Assembly: GCF_009674775.1 (NCBI RefSeq)
Contig: NZ_WKKE01000002.1
Location: 186,001-250,000, forward strand
Reading direction: 5' to 3'
Origin: Flavobacterium sp. LC2016-23
Lineage (GTDB): Bacteria > Bacteroidota > Bacteroidia > Flavobacteriales > Flavobacteriaceae
DNA length: 64,000 nt
The notes below the pieces were generated by a model. It saw only the letters and a program-made list of their open reading frames with translations. It made no database searches and had not been told where the DNA came from. Both the position numbers and the translations under genes were made by a program. Shown here in pieces: positions 55,317 through 63,554 of this stretch (within the stretch, counting starts at the first letter, position 1; each line of letters starts with the position of its first letter).

Positions 55317-55327
55317 TTTTTATTTGT

Positions 55328-55405
55328 TTCAAGTTTCAGGTTTGAAGTTTGAGGTTTCAGGTTGCTTGCAAAACCTGAGACTGAGACTGAAATCTGAGAA
55401 TAAAG
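55328..55405. repeat. CAGGTTTGAAG / GAGACTGAGAC simple repeats
   Basis: Alternating GTTTCAGGTTTGAAGTTTG and GAGACTGAGACTGAAATC units in the gap. No gene. Confidence 0.6.
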
Positions 55406-55411
55406 ACTCCT

Positions 55412-55879
55412 CTATGCCAGCCCTTTCGGAAATCTGTCCAGTATCAAATTAAGCTGAATACGATGTTCCAAAAACGCTTTCGCTCCGGCTAAAACCAATG
55501 TAAAACCTTCGGTTGAATTTCGTACCTGATCGATTATGGTGTCAGGATCTCCTTTTAAACCTGAATTGGTAATACTCACAAAAGTTTCATTTTCGTTTAA
55601 GGGCGTAAAAATCCATTCGACTAAAGTGATTTCATCCGGATTTCCCCATTCGATCACAATTTTCTGGTTTTCTTTTATGACTTTCGTTAGGACCGTCAGC
55701 GAAAAACCATACATTTCCCAAGTCCATTCGGTTGACTGGTCCTCTTCTAATTTTCCGGAACCTTTGCTGAACCAAAATTTGCTCGTGATTTCGGGATTTA
55801 TAAAAGCCTCAAAAACTTCTGAAACAGGTTTTCTGATCAGCATTTCGGCTTTTGCGAATTTGTTGTTCTCTGTTTTCAT
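55412..55879 (-). CDS. SRPBCC (AHSA1-like) domain protein
   Basis: 155 residues from ATG 55879 (MKTENNKFAKAEMLI); a longer frame to 55981 translates simple repeats. START-like lipid-binding fold with RKPVSEVFEAFINPEITSKFW at the start, EWGNPDEITLVEWIFTP, and LVLAGAKAFLEHRIQLN near the end, as in AHSA1/polyketide-cyclase-like proteins. Ligand unknown. Confidence 0.87.
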   Translation of the reverse strand: MKTENNKFAKAEMLIRKPVSEVFEAFINPEITSKFWFSKGSGKLEEDQSTEWTWEMYGFSLTVLTKVIKENQKIVIEWGNPDEITLVEWIFTPLNENETFVSITNSGLKGDPDTIIDQVRNSTEGFTLVLAGAKAFLEHRIQLNLILDRFPKGLA

Positions 55880-55929
55880 AATTTTTAAAATGTAAAATGT
55901 TCGTTGTAAAAAGTAAAAAGTAAAAGCCA

Positions 55930-55973
55930 ACTCTGAGACCTGGGACTGAGACTGAGACTGAGACCTGAGACTT
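55930..55973. repeat. GAGACTGGGACTGAGACT simple repeat
   Basis: Tandem GAGACTGAGACTGAGACC units between the SRPBCC and LOG genes. Confidence 0.6.
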
Positions 55974-56004
55974 TTTACCAAACCTCTAATTTACTAAAAA
56001 GGAT

Positions 56005-56586
56005 TTATACTTTCTCTTTATCAATCCATTTTCCGGTTGTTGGGGCGACGTAATGCTTCATTTTATGCAATAAATCATCAATATTGTCGCTTACCAGAAG
56101 CATTTCTTTATTGGCACTTTTCAGGAAACCTTTATCCACCATAGTTTGGGTCAGTTCTATCAGGGAATCGTAAAAACCATTGGTATTTAAAATTGCAATC
56201 GGTTTTTTATGCAATCCCAATTGTGCCCAGGTCAGCATTTCAAATAGCTCTTCAAGAGTTCCAAAACCTCCAGGAAGTGCCATCACGCCATCGCATAGCT
56301 CATTCATTTTGGTTTTTCTTTCGTGCATGCTTTCAACTAAAATTAATTCAGTCAGGCCCTGATGTGCAATTTCTTTGGAACGCAGAAAATTGGGTAAAAC
56401 ACCAATTACTTTTCCGCCTTCATTTAGGGTTCCGTCTGCAACAGCACCCATTAGTCCCACATTTGCACCACCATACACTAATTCTATCTGGTTTTTGGCC
56501 AGTGTTTTCCCCAACAATGTGGCTTGCGCTGTGTATATTTCTTCCGTTCCAAAACTGGAACCACAGAAAACAGTGATTCTTTTCAT
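56005..56586 (-). CDS. LOG-family Rossmann protein (TIGR00730 type)
   Basis: 193 residues. FCGSSFG at the start, VYGGANVGLMGAVADG, and the family motif MALPGGFGTLEELFE. Members hydrolyse ribose-5-phosphate from cytokinin nucleotides or AMP. The physiological substrate in bacteria is often unknown. The gene lies 18 bp from the GNAT gene on the same strand. Confidence 0.93.
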   Translation of the reverse strand: MKRITVFCGSSFGTEEIYTAQATLLGKTLAKNQIELVYGGANVGLMGAVADGTLNEGGKVIGVLPNFLRSKEIAHQGLTELILVESMHERKTKMNELCDGVMALPGGFGTLEELFEMLTWAQLGLHKKPIAILNTNGFYDSLIELTQTMVDKGFLKSANKEMLLVSDNIDDLLHKMKHYVAPTTGKWIDKEKV

Positions 56587-56604
56587 GCTTTTTTATTTTT
56601 AATC

Positions 56605-57132
56605 TTATTTTTTTATTTCGTACACAAAATTATGACGGGAGGGTTCGTTGTAATAAGCGACCTCTATTTCTTCTGTTTTTACGGCACCCAGTTTTTCTAT
56701 CGCTTTTTGCGAACGGTAATTTTCGGCCCCAATATGAAACTGAACTTTATCAACCGCTTCAAAAGCATAATCGAGCATCATTTTCTTCACCTGATTATTA
56801 AATCCGGTGCCCCAAAACTTTCTTCCGTAAAAAGTATAGCCAATAAAAACACTTTTATTTTCCGGTTCATAGTCATAAAATCGGGTACTTCCGGCTATTT
56901 CACCGGTGCTTTTATCCATAATAAGAAAAGCACCTTTGCTTTTCATGGCACCTTCAAAGAAATTTTGGAAAACGTCTCTTTCATAGCGGTTTTTATTCGG
57001 ATGCTGCTCCCAAATTAAAGGATCTGAAGCAACTTTATAAAGTTCTTCAAAATGATTTTCCTGTAAAGGAATTAATTTTACCAGATCATCTTCTAAAATT
57101 TCAGGCTGCAGGTTTAAAAGGGATGTACTCAT
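56605..57132 (-). CDS. GNAT-family N-acetyltransferase
   Basis: 175 residues. RimJ/RimL-like layout: QPEILEDDLVKLIPLQENHFEELY, STGEIAGSTRFYD, IGYTFYGRKFWGTGFNNQVKKMML and FHIGAENYRSQKAIEKLGAVK. The A-motif is degenerate (no Q/RxxGxG/A), but the overall order fits. Substrate unknown. It ends 18 bp before LOG. Confidence 0.85.
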   Translation of the reverse strand: MSTSLLNLQPEILEDDLVKLIPLQENHFEELYKVASDPLIWEQHPNKNRYERDVFQNFFEGAMKSKGAFLIMDKSTGEIAGSTRFYDYEPENKSVFIGYTFYGRKFWGTGFNNQVKKMMLDYAFEAVDKVQFHIGAENYRSQKAIEKLGAVKTEEIEVAYYNEPSRHNFVYEIKK

Positions 57133-57150
57133 TTTGAGCTGTTTTTAAAG

Positions 57151-58296
57151 TTATATTTTTTTGATCTGAACACAGGAAACATTTTCCAGCTTTACTTCTT
57201 TTCCTGTTTTTTTAAGAAATCCCGTTTTTGCATTTCGTTTGAAAACAATCACATTTCCGGTAATGACATTGGTTGCGATCAGGAATTTTCCTGTTTCATC
57301 AATTGCAAAAATCCGGGGGTGTTTTCCTAAAGTCGATTGATAGCCAATGTTGGTTAAAAGTCCTTTTTCATCAATAGAAAAAATGGCAATATTGTTTTCT
57401 TTTCCCCTGTTGGCAGCATATAAAAATTTTCCGTCAGGCGAAATATGAATATCGGAACTTTCAAAACCTTCGGTAATGGAATCCGGATGTGTACTGATGT
57501 GCTGGATTTTGTTTAAACTTCCGTTTACATATTCGTAAGCACTTATGGATCCTGACATTTCCTCGATACAATACCCGAATTTCTGATTCGGATGAAAAGC
57601 GAAATGCCGCGGCCCGCTTTCCGGATCTGTTTTGGTAAAAGGAACGGTGGCTTCAATTAAAGGCTGCTTGAGAGTTGCATCAAATTGATAGCAGCGTATT
57701 TTATCAGCGCCTAAATCAGGCAGGAAAAGATAATCATATTGTGGTGAAAATACGGTGGAATGCACGTGCGAACGGGTTTGCCTTTCTTTGTGGACGCTTC
57801 CGTCCGTGTATTGAAAATTTTGCGCCATCGAATCTATTTTACCATTTTCCAGCAAAGGATGTACCGAAACACTTCCTTCGGTATAATTACCGTTTACCAG
57901 CCACTTACCACTTTTATGAACGGAAACATACACCGGATTTTCACCGCCGCTGGACTGTTTGTTTAAAAAAGTAAGCGTTTTATTTTCGGCACTGAACTCA
58001 AAACTGCTGACGCTTCCGGCATTTGGAGTTTTACTGTCTGTGCAGGCATACACGTATTTTCCGTTTGGGGATACCGTCAAAAACGATGGATTAATGAGGT
58101 CTTTTGCCGAAGTTATTTTGGTTAGTTTTCCGTTTAAGGTATCCAGTTGATATACGACAATAGATGCTGCGGCTTTGTCCCTGTTGTATGAACCTAAAAA
58201 AACATACGTATTTTGGGAGAAGGCAGTAAATGTTGCCAGAAACGCAATTACTAACAGATTGGTTTTTAGTTTCAAGTTTTTGGTTGTTTTAATCAT
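57151..58296 (-). CDS. Secreted lactonase-family seven-bladed propeller
   Basis: 381 residues. Signal peptide 1-28 (ending TAFSQ). Repeated blades with sequence such as LTVSPNGKYVYACTD, SSDIHISPDGKFLYAANRG and GPRHFAFHPNQKFGYCIEE resemble the 6-phosphogluconolactonase (YbhE/Pgl) type. Secretion argues against a pentose-phosphate role. It abuts the MBL-fold gene with no spacing, so the two are probably co-transcribed. Confidence 0.88.
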   Translation of the reverse strand: MIKTTKNLKLKTNLLVIAFLATFTAFSQNTYVFLGSYNRDKAAASIVVYQLDTLNGKLTKITSAKDLINPSFLTVSPNGKYVYACTDSKTPNAGSVSSFEFSAENKTLTFLNKQSSGGENPVYVSVHKSGKWLVNGNYTEGSVSVHPLLENGKIDSMAQNFQYTDGSVHKERQTRSHVHSTVFSPQYDYLFLPDLGADKIRCYQFDATLKQPLIEATVPFTKTDPESGPRHFAFHPNQKFGYCIEEMSGSISAYEYVNGSLNKIQHISTHPDSITEGFESSDIHISPDGKFLYAANRGKENNIAIFSIDEKGLLTNIGYQSTLGKHPRIFAIDETGKFLIATNVITGNVIVFKRNAKTGFLKKTGKEVKLENVSCVQIKKI

Positions 58297-59400
58297 TTAG
58301 TTCAATCCTTTCCACCATTGCTGAAATTCTTGTTTCTCATTTTTTAGTTCCACTAATTCGCCAATCCTTGGTGTGACTAACGGAACTGGATTTTCTGATA
58401 AAGCATTTAATTCCGTCACTTTTTTTAATGGCTCATCCCAGGGATGCAGGGCCAATGCGAATTTTGAGGAATGCACCGGAAAAACCCTTTTTGCTTTGAG
58501 GTCTTTGATGGCTTTGATGACATCTTCCGGTAAATTATGGATGTACTTCCACGCAGGATTATACTGGCCGTTATCGATTAATGCCAGATCGAAAGGGCCA
58601 AATTTAGCACCAATGTCTGCGAAGTGCGTATCGTAACCGCTGTCGCCGCCAAGATACATTCTAAAGCCTTTGGTTTCTAACACAAAGGAAGTCCAGAGTG
58701 TATTGCAGCGTTTAATTCCCCTGCCCGAAAAATGTCGTGACGGAGTGGTGTAAAGTGTCAGATTGGAATCAAGTTCTATTTTTTCATGCCAGTCTTTTTC
58801 GATAATGGCATTGTTTGGAAATCCCCAAAATTCAAAGTGTGAACCTACACCGAGCGCACAGATTACTTTTTTGATTTTTGGCTTTAGCTGCAAAATTGTT
58901 GCATAATCGAGATGATCATAATGATCGTGTGTGATGAGCAAATAATCGATGGAAGGAAAATCATCAGCCGTGTAAATATCAGTTCCTTTAAATGCTTTTG
59001 TAGTTCCGTAAACAGGAGAGGCGTTGCCGCTAAAAACAGGATCTATTAAAAATCGTTTTCCTTCCAGCTGAATGAAATAAGAAGAATGTCCAAACCAGAC
59101 TAAAAAATCCTGATCTATAGAAAGCTCCAGTAAATTGGTTTTAATGGAAGGAATTAAATCGGTCGGAATTTTTCGGTCTGTTTTTTTAAATAAGAAATCA
59201 GAAATTACATCAAAATAGCCATAGCCTTCTGCAAGTTCGGGCGTGAAATTTTCGTTTTCGAATCTGCCGTTTTTAAATTGTGGCGATTTTTGCATCAGGA
59301 CTAGTCTTTCGCCAGCTGGCTTTTTACCATAGCGCGGATGTTTGAAAACGTAAATAAGAACAAGTATTAAAAGAATAAGTAGTATAAAAGTAATGGTCAT
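58297..59400 (-). CDS. MBL-fold metallohydrolase, membrane-anchored
   Basis: 367 residues. An N-terminal hydrophobic anchor (about 2-19) precedes the metallo-beta-lactamase fold: FGHSSYFIQLEGKRFLIDPV, the metal motif THDHYDHLD (HxHxDH), GGDSGYDTHF and VFPVHSSKF. The arrangement is like UlaG/NAPE-PLD-type hydrolases. Substrate unknown. Immediately upstream of the lactonase gene. Confidence 0.88.
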   Translation of the reverse strand: MTITFILLILLILVLIYVFKHPRYGKKPAGERLVLMQKSPQFKNGRFENENFTPELAEGYGYFDVISDFLFKKTDRKIPTDLIPSIKTNLLELSIDQDFLVWFGHSSYFIQLEGKRFLIDPVFSGNASPVYGTTKAFKGTDIYTADDFPSIDYLLITHDHYDHLDYATILQLKPKIKKVICALGVGSHFEFWGFPNNAIIEKDWHEKIELDSNLTLYTTPSRHFSGRGIKRCNTLWTSFVLETKGFRMYLGGDSGYDTHFADIGAKFGPFDLALIDNGQYNPAWKYIHNLPEDVIKAIKDLKAKRVFPVHSSKFALALHPWDEPLKKVTELNALSENPVPLVTPRIGELVELKNEKQEFQQWWKGLN

Positions 59401-59403
59401 AGT

Positions 59404-59826
59404 TTATTGGGGAGGATATAATTTATTTAAGTTTTCAACGGAAAGAGCAATCATTTTTTTGAGGACTTCCACATCAATATCTGCTATTTTTTGAATGTAA
59501 ATACAGCCTTTTCCGGATTTGTGTTTTCCAAATTTAGAAAGTAATGCTTCTCGGTGTTCAGGTGCAAGGTAAGAATAAAGTGAGATGGCCGCTTTTCTTG
59601 GTGAAAAGGCCACAAGCGGGGCATCACCTTCATGACCGCTGGCATATTTGTAATGATAACTCCCGAAACCTATAATACTGGTTCCCCACATTTTCGGTTC
59701 AAAGCCGGTTTGCTGCTGCATCAGTTCAACCAGTTCAAATGAGTCGTTTCTTTTTGTCGAATCTTCGACAGCATTGATGAAATCAACAACGCTGCTTTGG
59801 GTTTCTGTAGTTTTATTCTTTGCCAT
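59404..59826 (-). CDS. DUF1801-type protein
   Basis: 140 residues. Family features are VVDFINAVEDSTKRNDSFELVELM, PKMWGTSIIGFGSYHYKYASG, FSPRKAAISLYSYL and GKGCIYIQKIADID. Function unknown. It ends 3 nt before the MBL gene starts, so it is in the same run of minus-strand genes. Confidence 0.82.
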   Translation of the reverse strand: MAKNKTTETQSSVVDFINAVEDSTKRNDSFELVELMQQQTGFEPKMWGTSIIGFGSYHYKYASGHEGDAPLVAFSPRKAAISLYSYLAPEHREALLSKFGKHKSGKGCIYIQKIADIDVEVLKKMIALSVENLNKLYPPQ

Positions 59827-59839
59827 TGTGGTTTGTTTT

Positions 59840-60880
59840 TTAATTCAGTGCATCACTTTTCAAAAGTATGTTTTTGATTTTTATCTCAGCATTATATAAC
59901 AAATCCGAATTTTTGTTGATCTGATTTTCCAAAATAATCAAACTGACATCACTTTCAGGAAAATACAAATTTACAGAAGAAAAACCATCTCCTAAACCGG
60001 TATGACCTATATATTTTGGAGTTTCTTGGTCTACAATTCGTAGTCCGTAGCCGTAACCTTGTTTTTCTTTTCCAAAAACATTGTGCTGTGCTCTTATATT
60101 GTAATGAATCATGAGTTGGTACGATTCAGGTTTCAGTATTTTTCCTTTATGAAGATTTTTGTTCCAGATGGCCAAATCATTTACAGTAGAAATAATTCCA
60201 TAAGAGGCAATACTTTCCGGCGTTATTATAGATTCTTCGACCTTCTTAAAAGTATTGTTCGTATTGAGGTAACCTGAGACTAAATTTTTATTTTGGTTTT
60301 TCGAATAACAAAAAGTATTTTTCATTCGCAACTTTTTAAAAAGTGCATTGGCTGCTTCCGAATAACTTTTTTTAGTGGTAAAAGCAATAATCTGACCTAA
60401 TAAACCATAACTTAAATTACCGTATTTAAAATCTGTTCCGGACTTGAAAAGTAATGGTTTTTGCAAATCTGTGATTCCATGCGAATGATTTAATAGTTGA
60501 TGAACTGTTACAGAATCTGCCCAGGGCTGGGTTAGATAAGGCAGGTACTTTTTTATGGGGAATTTCAGGTCAATTCTGCCTTCCTCCATTTCTTTTAAAA
60601 TCAAAACTGCCGTAATTTGTCTGGTGTTTGACATGATTTCAAATTCACTGTCGATTGTCAAAGGTGTCTTTTTATCAAAATCGGCAAAACCCTGTACTTT
60701 ATTGTAAATAGTTTTTCCTTTTTTGGAAATAAGGACAACACCATTAAATCTAGGTTCCGTAACTTTAATCAAACTGTCTGTTGAGAGGCTTAATCTGTCT
60801 TTTTTTTGCGAAAATGAAGGGTTACTTAAAAGTAAGAAAAGAAAAGAGAATAAAAAGGGAGCTCGTAGCATTAGGGTCAT
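59840..60880 (-). CDS. Beta-lactamase-family serine-hydrolase-like protein with SxxR motif
   Basis: 346 residues. Signal peptide 1-25 (ending SFSQ; Met1 or Met4 may start). The class C / AmpC-like fold is readable: EIMSNTRQITAVLILKEMEEGRI, where the family has SxxK, then HQLLNHSHGIT, YGNLSYGLLG (YxN) and GHTGLGDGF (HTG). The general-base Lys is replaced by Arg (S84-N-T-R87), so catalysis is doubtful unless the residue is accommodated. Possibly an inactive or ligand-binding relative. Confidence 0.85.
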   Translation of the reverse strand: MTLMLRAPFLFSFLFLLLSNPSFSQKKDRLSLSTDSLIKVTEPRFNGVVLISKKGKTIYNKVQGFADFDKKTPLTIDSEFEIMSNTRQITAVLILKEMEEGRIDLKFPIKKYLPYLTQPWADSVTVHQLLNHSHGITDLQKPLLFKSGTDFKYGNLSYGLLGQIIAFTTKKSYSEAANALFKKLRMKNTFCYSKNQNKNLVSGYLNTNNTFKKVEESIITPESIASYGIISTVNDLAIWNKNLHKGKILKPESYQLMIHYNIRAQHNVFGKEKQGYGYGLRIVDQETPKYIGHTGLGDGFSSVNLYFPESDVSLIILENQINKNSDLLYNAEIKIKNILLKSDALN

Positions 60881-60903
60881 GTTTTGGTTTAGTTGTTTTA
60901 TAG

Positions 60904-60975
60904 TTTTCAGTCGCAGTCGCAGTCTCAGTTTTCAGTCTCAGTAGCAAACTGCGACTGCGACTGAAAACTGCAACT
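60904..60975. repeat. CAGTCGCAGT simple inverted repeat
   Basis: TTTTCAGTCGCAGTCGCAGT is followed by its reverse complement CTGCGACTGCGACTGAAAAC. Intergenic simple repeat, no gene. Confidence 0.65.
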
Positions 60976-60978
60976 AAA

Positions 60979-61356
60979 TTAGAACATCCCGTTTTCATTC
61001 ACCATCTTGGCAGGAACGGCTTGTCCTAAATCCCAAAGTTCTACTATTTTATCAGATTCAAACCTGAAAATATGAACTACGGCAATACCGTGGTCGCTGC
61101 TGTTTTGTTTTACATGCGAATGTACGGCAACCATTTCTTTATCTCCAATCGTGCGATGAATTTCAAAAATTTTATTTGGATTTTGCCTTGACGATTCCTC
61201 CATGGCCAGCATCAAAGTATTGGCATCTCCTTTAAAATAAACATTGTGATGCTTAAAATTGGTACCCACGTAAAGCCGGAAAGCCTCATGTGAATGCCCT
61301 TTTGCTGCCAGTTTCAAAAAGTCTTTTGCAATATATTTCTTAGTCATGATTCCCAA
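60979..61356 (-). CDS. SnoaL / NTF2-like protein
   Basis: 125 residues (Met4 is also a possible start). Small cone-shaped alpha+beta fold: YIAKDFLKLAAKGHSHEAFRL, RTIGDKEMVAVHSHVKQN, GIAVVHIFRFESDKIVELWDLGQ. Matches predicted SnoaL-like ester hydrolases/isomerases. Substrate unknown. The gap to 61492 shows no feature. Confidence 0.87.
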   Translation of the reverse strand: MGIMTKKYIAKDFLKLAAKGHSHEAFRLYVGTNFKHHNVYFKGDANTLMLAMEESSRQNPNKIFEIHRTIGDKEMVAVHSHVKQNSSDHGIAVVHIFRFESDKIVELWDLGQAVPAKMVNENGMF

Positions 61357-61492
61357 AATTTAAAAGCTAACTAAGTTAAGAAATAACGGCTTAAGAATTT
61401 AAAAAAATATTGCTTTATTAGCTTTTCCCACGGAGGAAGTAACGAATTTATAAAAATCAGGAATGGTTTTCGGAATAAGAAGATTTCTGTGG

Positions 61493-62407
61493 TTAATTAA
61501 AAGACTGCCTGAATTCTAAAGGGGAGACGGTGGTTTTGGTTTTGAATAATTTACTGAAAGACTGCTGATGCTCAAAACCAAGTTCATAAGCAATTTCGCT
61601 GATCGACAAATTGGTTGTGGAAAGTTTTTCTTTCGCTTTTTCAATCAGTTTATCATGAATGTGCTGCTGTGTGCTCTGACCTGTAAGTGTTTTTAGCAAT
61701 ACACTTAAATAATTGGGAGTGACATTCAAGGTTTCTGCAATATAGTGAACGCTAGGTAAACCGTTTTTAGCCAAAGTATTGGTACTGAAGTACTCCTCCA
61801 GCAAATTTTCCAGACGGGCCAGAATCTGATGATTGCTTATTTTACGTGTAATGAACTGACGGTTGTAAAATCGTTCGGCATAAGTAAGCAGCAATTCAAT
61901 CTGAGCGATAATAACCTCCTGGCTGAATTTATCAATATTCGACTGATATTCCTGCTGGATGTTTTGGATGATATTGATAATCATCTTCTCTTCTTTGTCC
62001 GAAAGGTGCAGGGCTTCATGAACCGAGTAGCCAAAATACTCGTATTGTTTTATCTTTTTAGCAAGCGGTGTATTCCATAAAAAATCAGGATGGATCAATA
62101 AAGACCATCCTGTGTGTTGTAACTCTGCATTGCCTTCTATAGAAAAAACCTGCCCCGGTGAGATAAATAACAAAACCCCTTCCTTAAAATCGTACTCTTG
62201 CTGCCCGTATTTCATTTTAGCATTTGCACCTCGTTTTAAGGCAATCGAATAAAAATCAAGCATAAGGCTTCTTGGTTCGTTTTCGTTGAGATATTTTAAA
62301 TCTTCGAAATTATAAACGCTCACTAAAGGGTGTTCGGGTTTAGGCAAATTACGAAACTCATGAAATTCGCTGATACTTTTTATTCGGAGTGGTTGTTGAT
62401 TTGCCAT
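61493..62407 (-). CDS. AraC-family transcription regulator
   Basis: 304 residues. An N-terminal cupin-like sensory domain (about 30-160) and a C-terminal double HTH: SVHYIAETLNVTPNYLSVLLK and NLSISEIAYELGFEHQQSFSKLFK (about 215-300). The effector is unknown. The gene lies 12 bp from the NmrA-like reductase gene, same strand, so it may control that gene. Confidence 0.93.
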   Translation of the reverse strand: MANQQPLRIKSISEFHEFRNLPKPEHPLVSVYNFEDLKYLNENEPRSLMLDFYSIALKRGANAKMKYGQQEYDFKEGVLLFISPGQVFSIEGNAELQHTGWSLLIHPDFLWNTPLAKKIKQYEYFGYSVHEALHLSDKEEKMIINIIQNIQQEYQSNIDKFSQEVIIAQIELLLTYAERFYNRQFITRKISNHQILARLENLLEEYFSTNTLAKNGLPSVHYIAETLNVTPNYLSVLLKTLTGQSTQQHIHDKLIEKAKEKLSTTNLSISEIAYELGFEHQQSFSKLFKTKTTVSPLEFRQSFN

Positions 62408-62419
62408 AGTCTAAGGTAC

Positions 62420-63313
62420 TTATTTCTGATTATAAACGGAAGCGAATTCTTTGGCATAATCAGCCAGTTTTGTTTTTCCCATTACTGCGGGCCTGTTTTC
62501 GTAATAATCTTCTCCCAGTAAACCGCTGTAAAGTCCGGCGTACATCTCAATCAGACCTGCTGCAATTTTGGGCTGCATGCCCACATTTACTAAACCGTTT
62601 AGGGCTTCTTCATCACTGATCAGAACCCATTTTAAATCCGGTTTTCCGATTGCGGCACCTAAAATACGAGCTGTTTCATTTCCTGTAAGTTCCTCACTAG
62701 CTACATAACGTACTTTTTTGCCATTAAGCGGAGTCGTAATTTCTTCTGCAATCGCTGCTGCGATGTCCAGGGGAGAAACCCAGGGTATCATTTTATCAGC
62801 ACCGTAATTCGTAGCAATAACGCCCTGAAATTTAATCTGCGGAATATAAGCCTCCAAATTATAAAAGAATGAAGTCGGACGCATAAAGGTAATGGAGACA
62901 TCCAGTTTTTTCAAAACGCTTTCGATCTCATTATAACGCTGAATAATTCCGGAATTTTGTTCTAAATGTGCGCCAATACTACTTAAAAAAACGACGCGTT
63001 TTACACCTGATTTTTCAATAGCTTCAGCGTAATTATCTCCGATTTTACGGGTAAAAGCATCAAGATCAAGCGCCGGATCGAAATAATTAGCACGCGGAAT
63101 CATGCAATAAACGGCATCTGTTCCTGTAAAAGTTTTGGTTAAAAATGCTACATCTTCGACAGAACCAATAGCTGCTGAAGCGCCTAAATCTTCAATTTCT
63201 GCCTGTTTTTCAGTACTGCTGCTAATTACCGTAACCTTATGTCCTTTTTGTACTAACTCCTGAGCCAGTGGCTTGCTGATGTTCCCAAGGGAACCTGTAA
63301 TAATAATTTTCAT
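62420..63313 (-). CDS. NmrA-like NAD(P)-binding protein
   Basis: 297 residues. Rossmann start KIIITGSLGNISKPLAQELV with an NmrA/SDR-type glycine motif (GSLGNIS; variant of GATGxxG). Other blocks are VEDVAFLTKTFTGTDAVYCMI and RVVFLSSIGAH. There is no clear YxxxK catalytic pair, so it may bind rather than reduce. It precedes the AraC-type gene on the same strand. Confidence 0.88.
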   Translation of the reverse strand: MKIIITGSLGNISKPLAQELVQKGHKVTVISSSTEKQAEIEDLGASAAIGSVEDVAFLTKTFTGTDAVYCMIPRANYFDPALDLDAFTRKIGDNYAEAIEKSGVKRVVFLSSIGAHLEQNSGIIQRYNEIESVLKKLDVSITFMRPTSFFYNLEAYIPQIKFQGVIATNYGADKMIPWVSPLDIAAAIAEEITTPLNGKKVRYVASEELTGNETARILGAAIGKPDLKWVLISDEEALNGLVNVGMQPKIAAGLIEMYAGLYSGLLGEDYYENRPAVMGKTKLADYAKEFASVYNQK

Positions 63314-63404
63314 TTGTATGTTATTTTATAGTACAAAGTTGCGCAAGATTCAAAGAACAGATTTAGCCAAAACTACTATTGTCGTAGCCAGAAAGTGGGT
63401 TTTT

Positions 63405-63545
63405 TAGATTATTAGATTATTAGATTATTAGATTGTTAGATTGTTAGATTTTTAGATTGTTGGATTGTTGGATTGTTGTACTGAAGATTTGGAATTTGGA
63501 ATTTTAGATTATTGGAATTTAGAATTTAAACTTTGAATTTTGTCG
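63405..63545. repeat. TTAGATTATTAGATT simple repeat tract
   Basis: Tandem TTAGATTATTAGATTATTAG and TTAGATTGTTAGATTG units, then TTGGAATTTGGAATTTTAG-type units. The related TAATTAGATAATTAGATAATG occurs at 11038. No gene. Confidence 0.65.
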
Positions 63546-63554
63546 TTTTAACGG

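Noticed and set aside
56193-57018. Plus-strand frames opposite the LOG and GNAT genes
   Set aside because: They are antisense to genes with clear family motifs.
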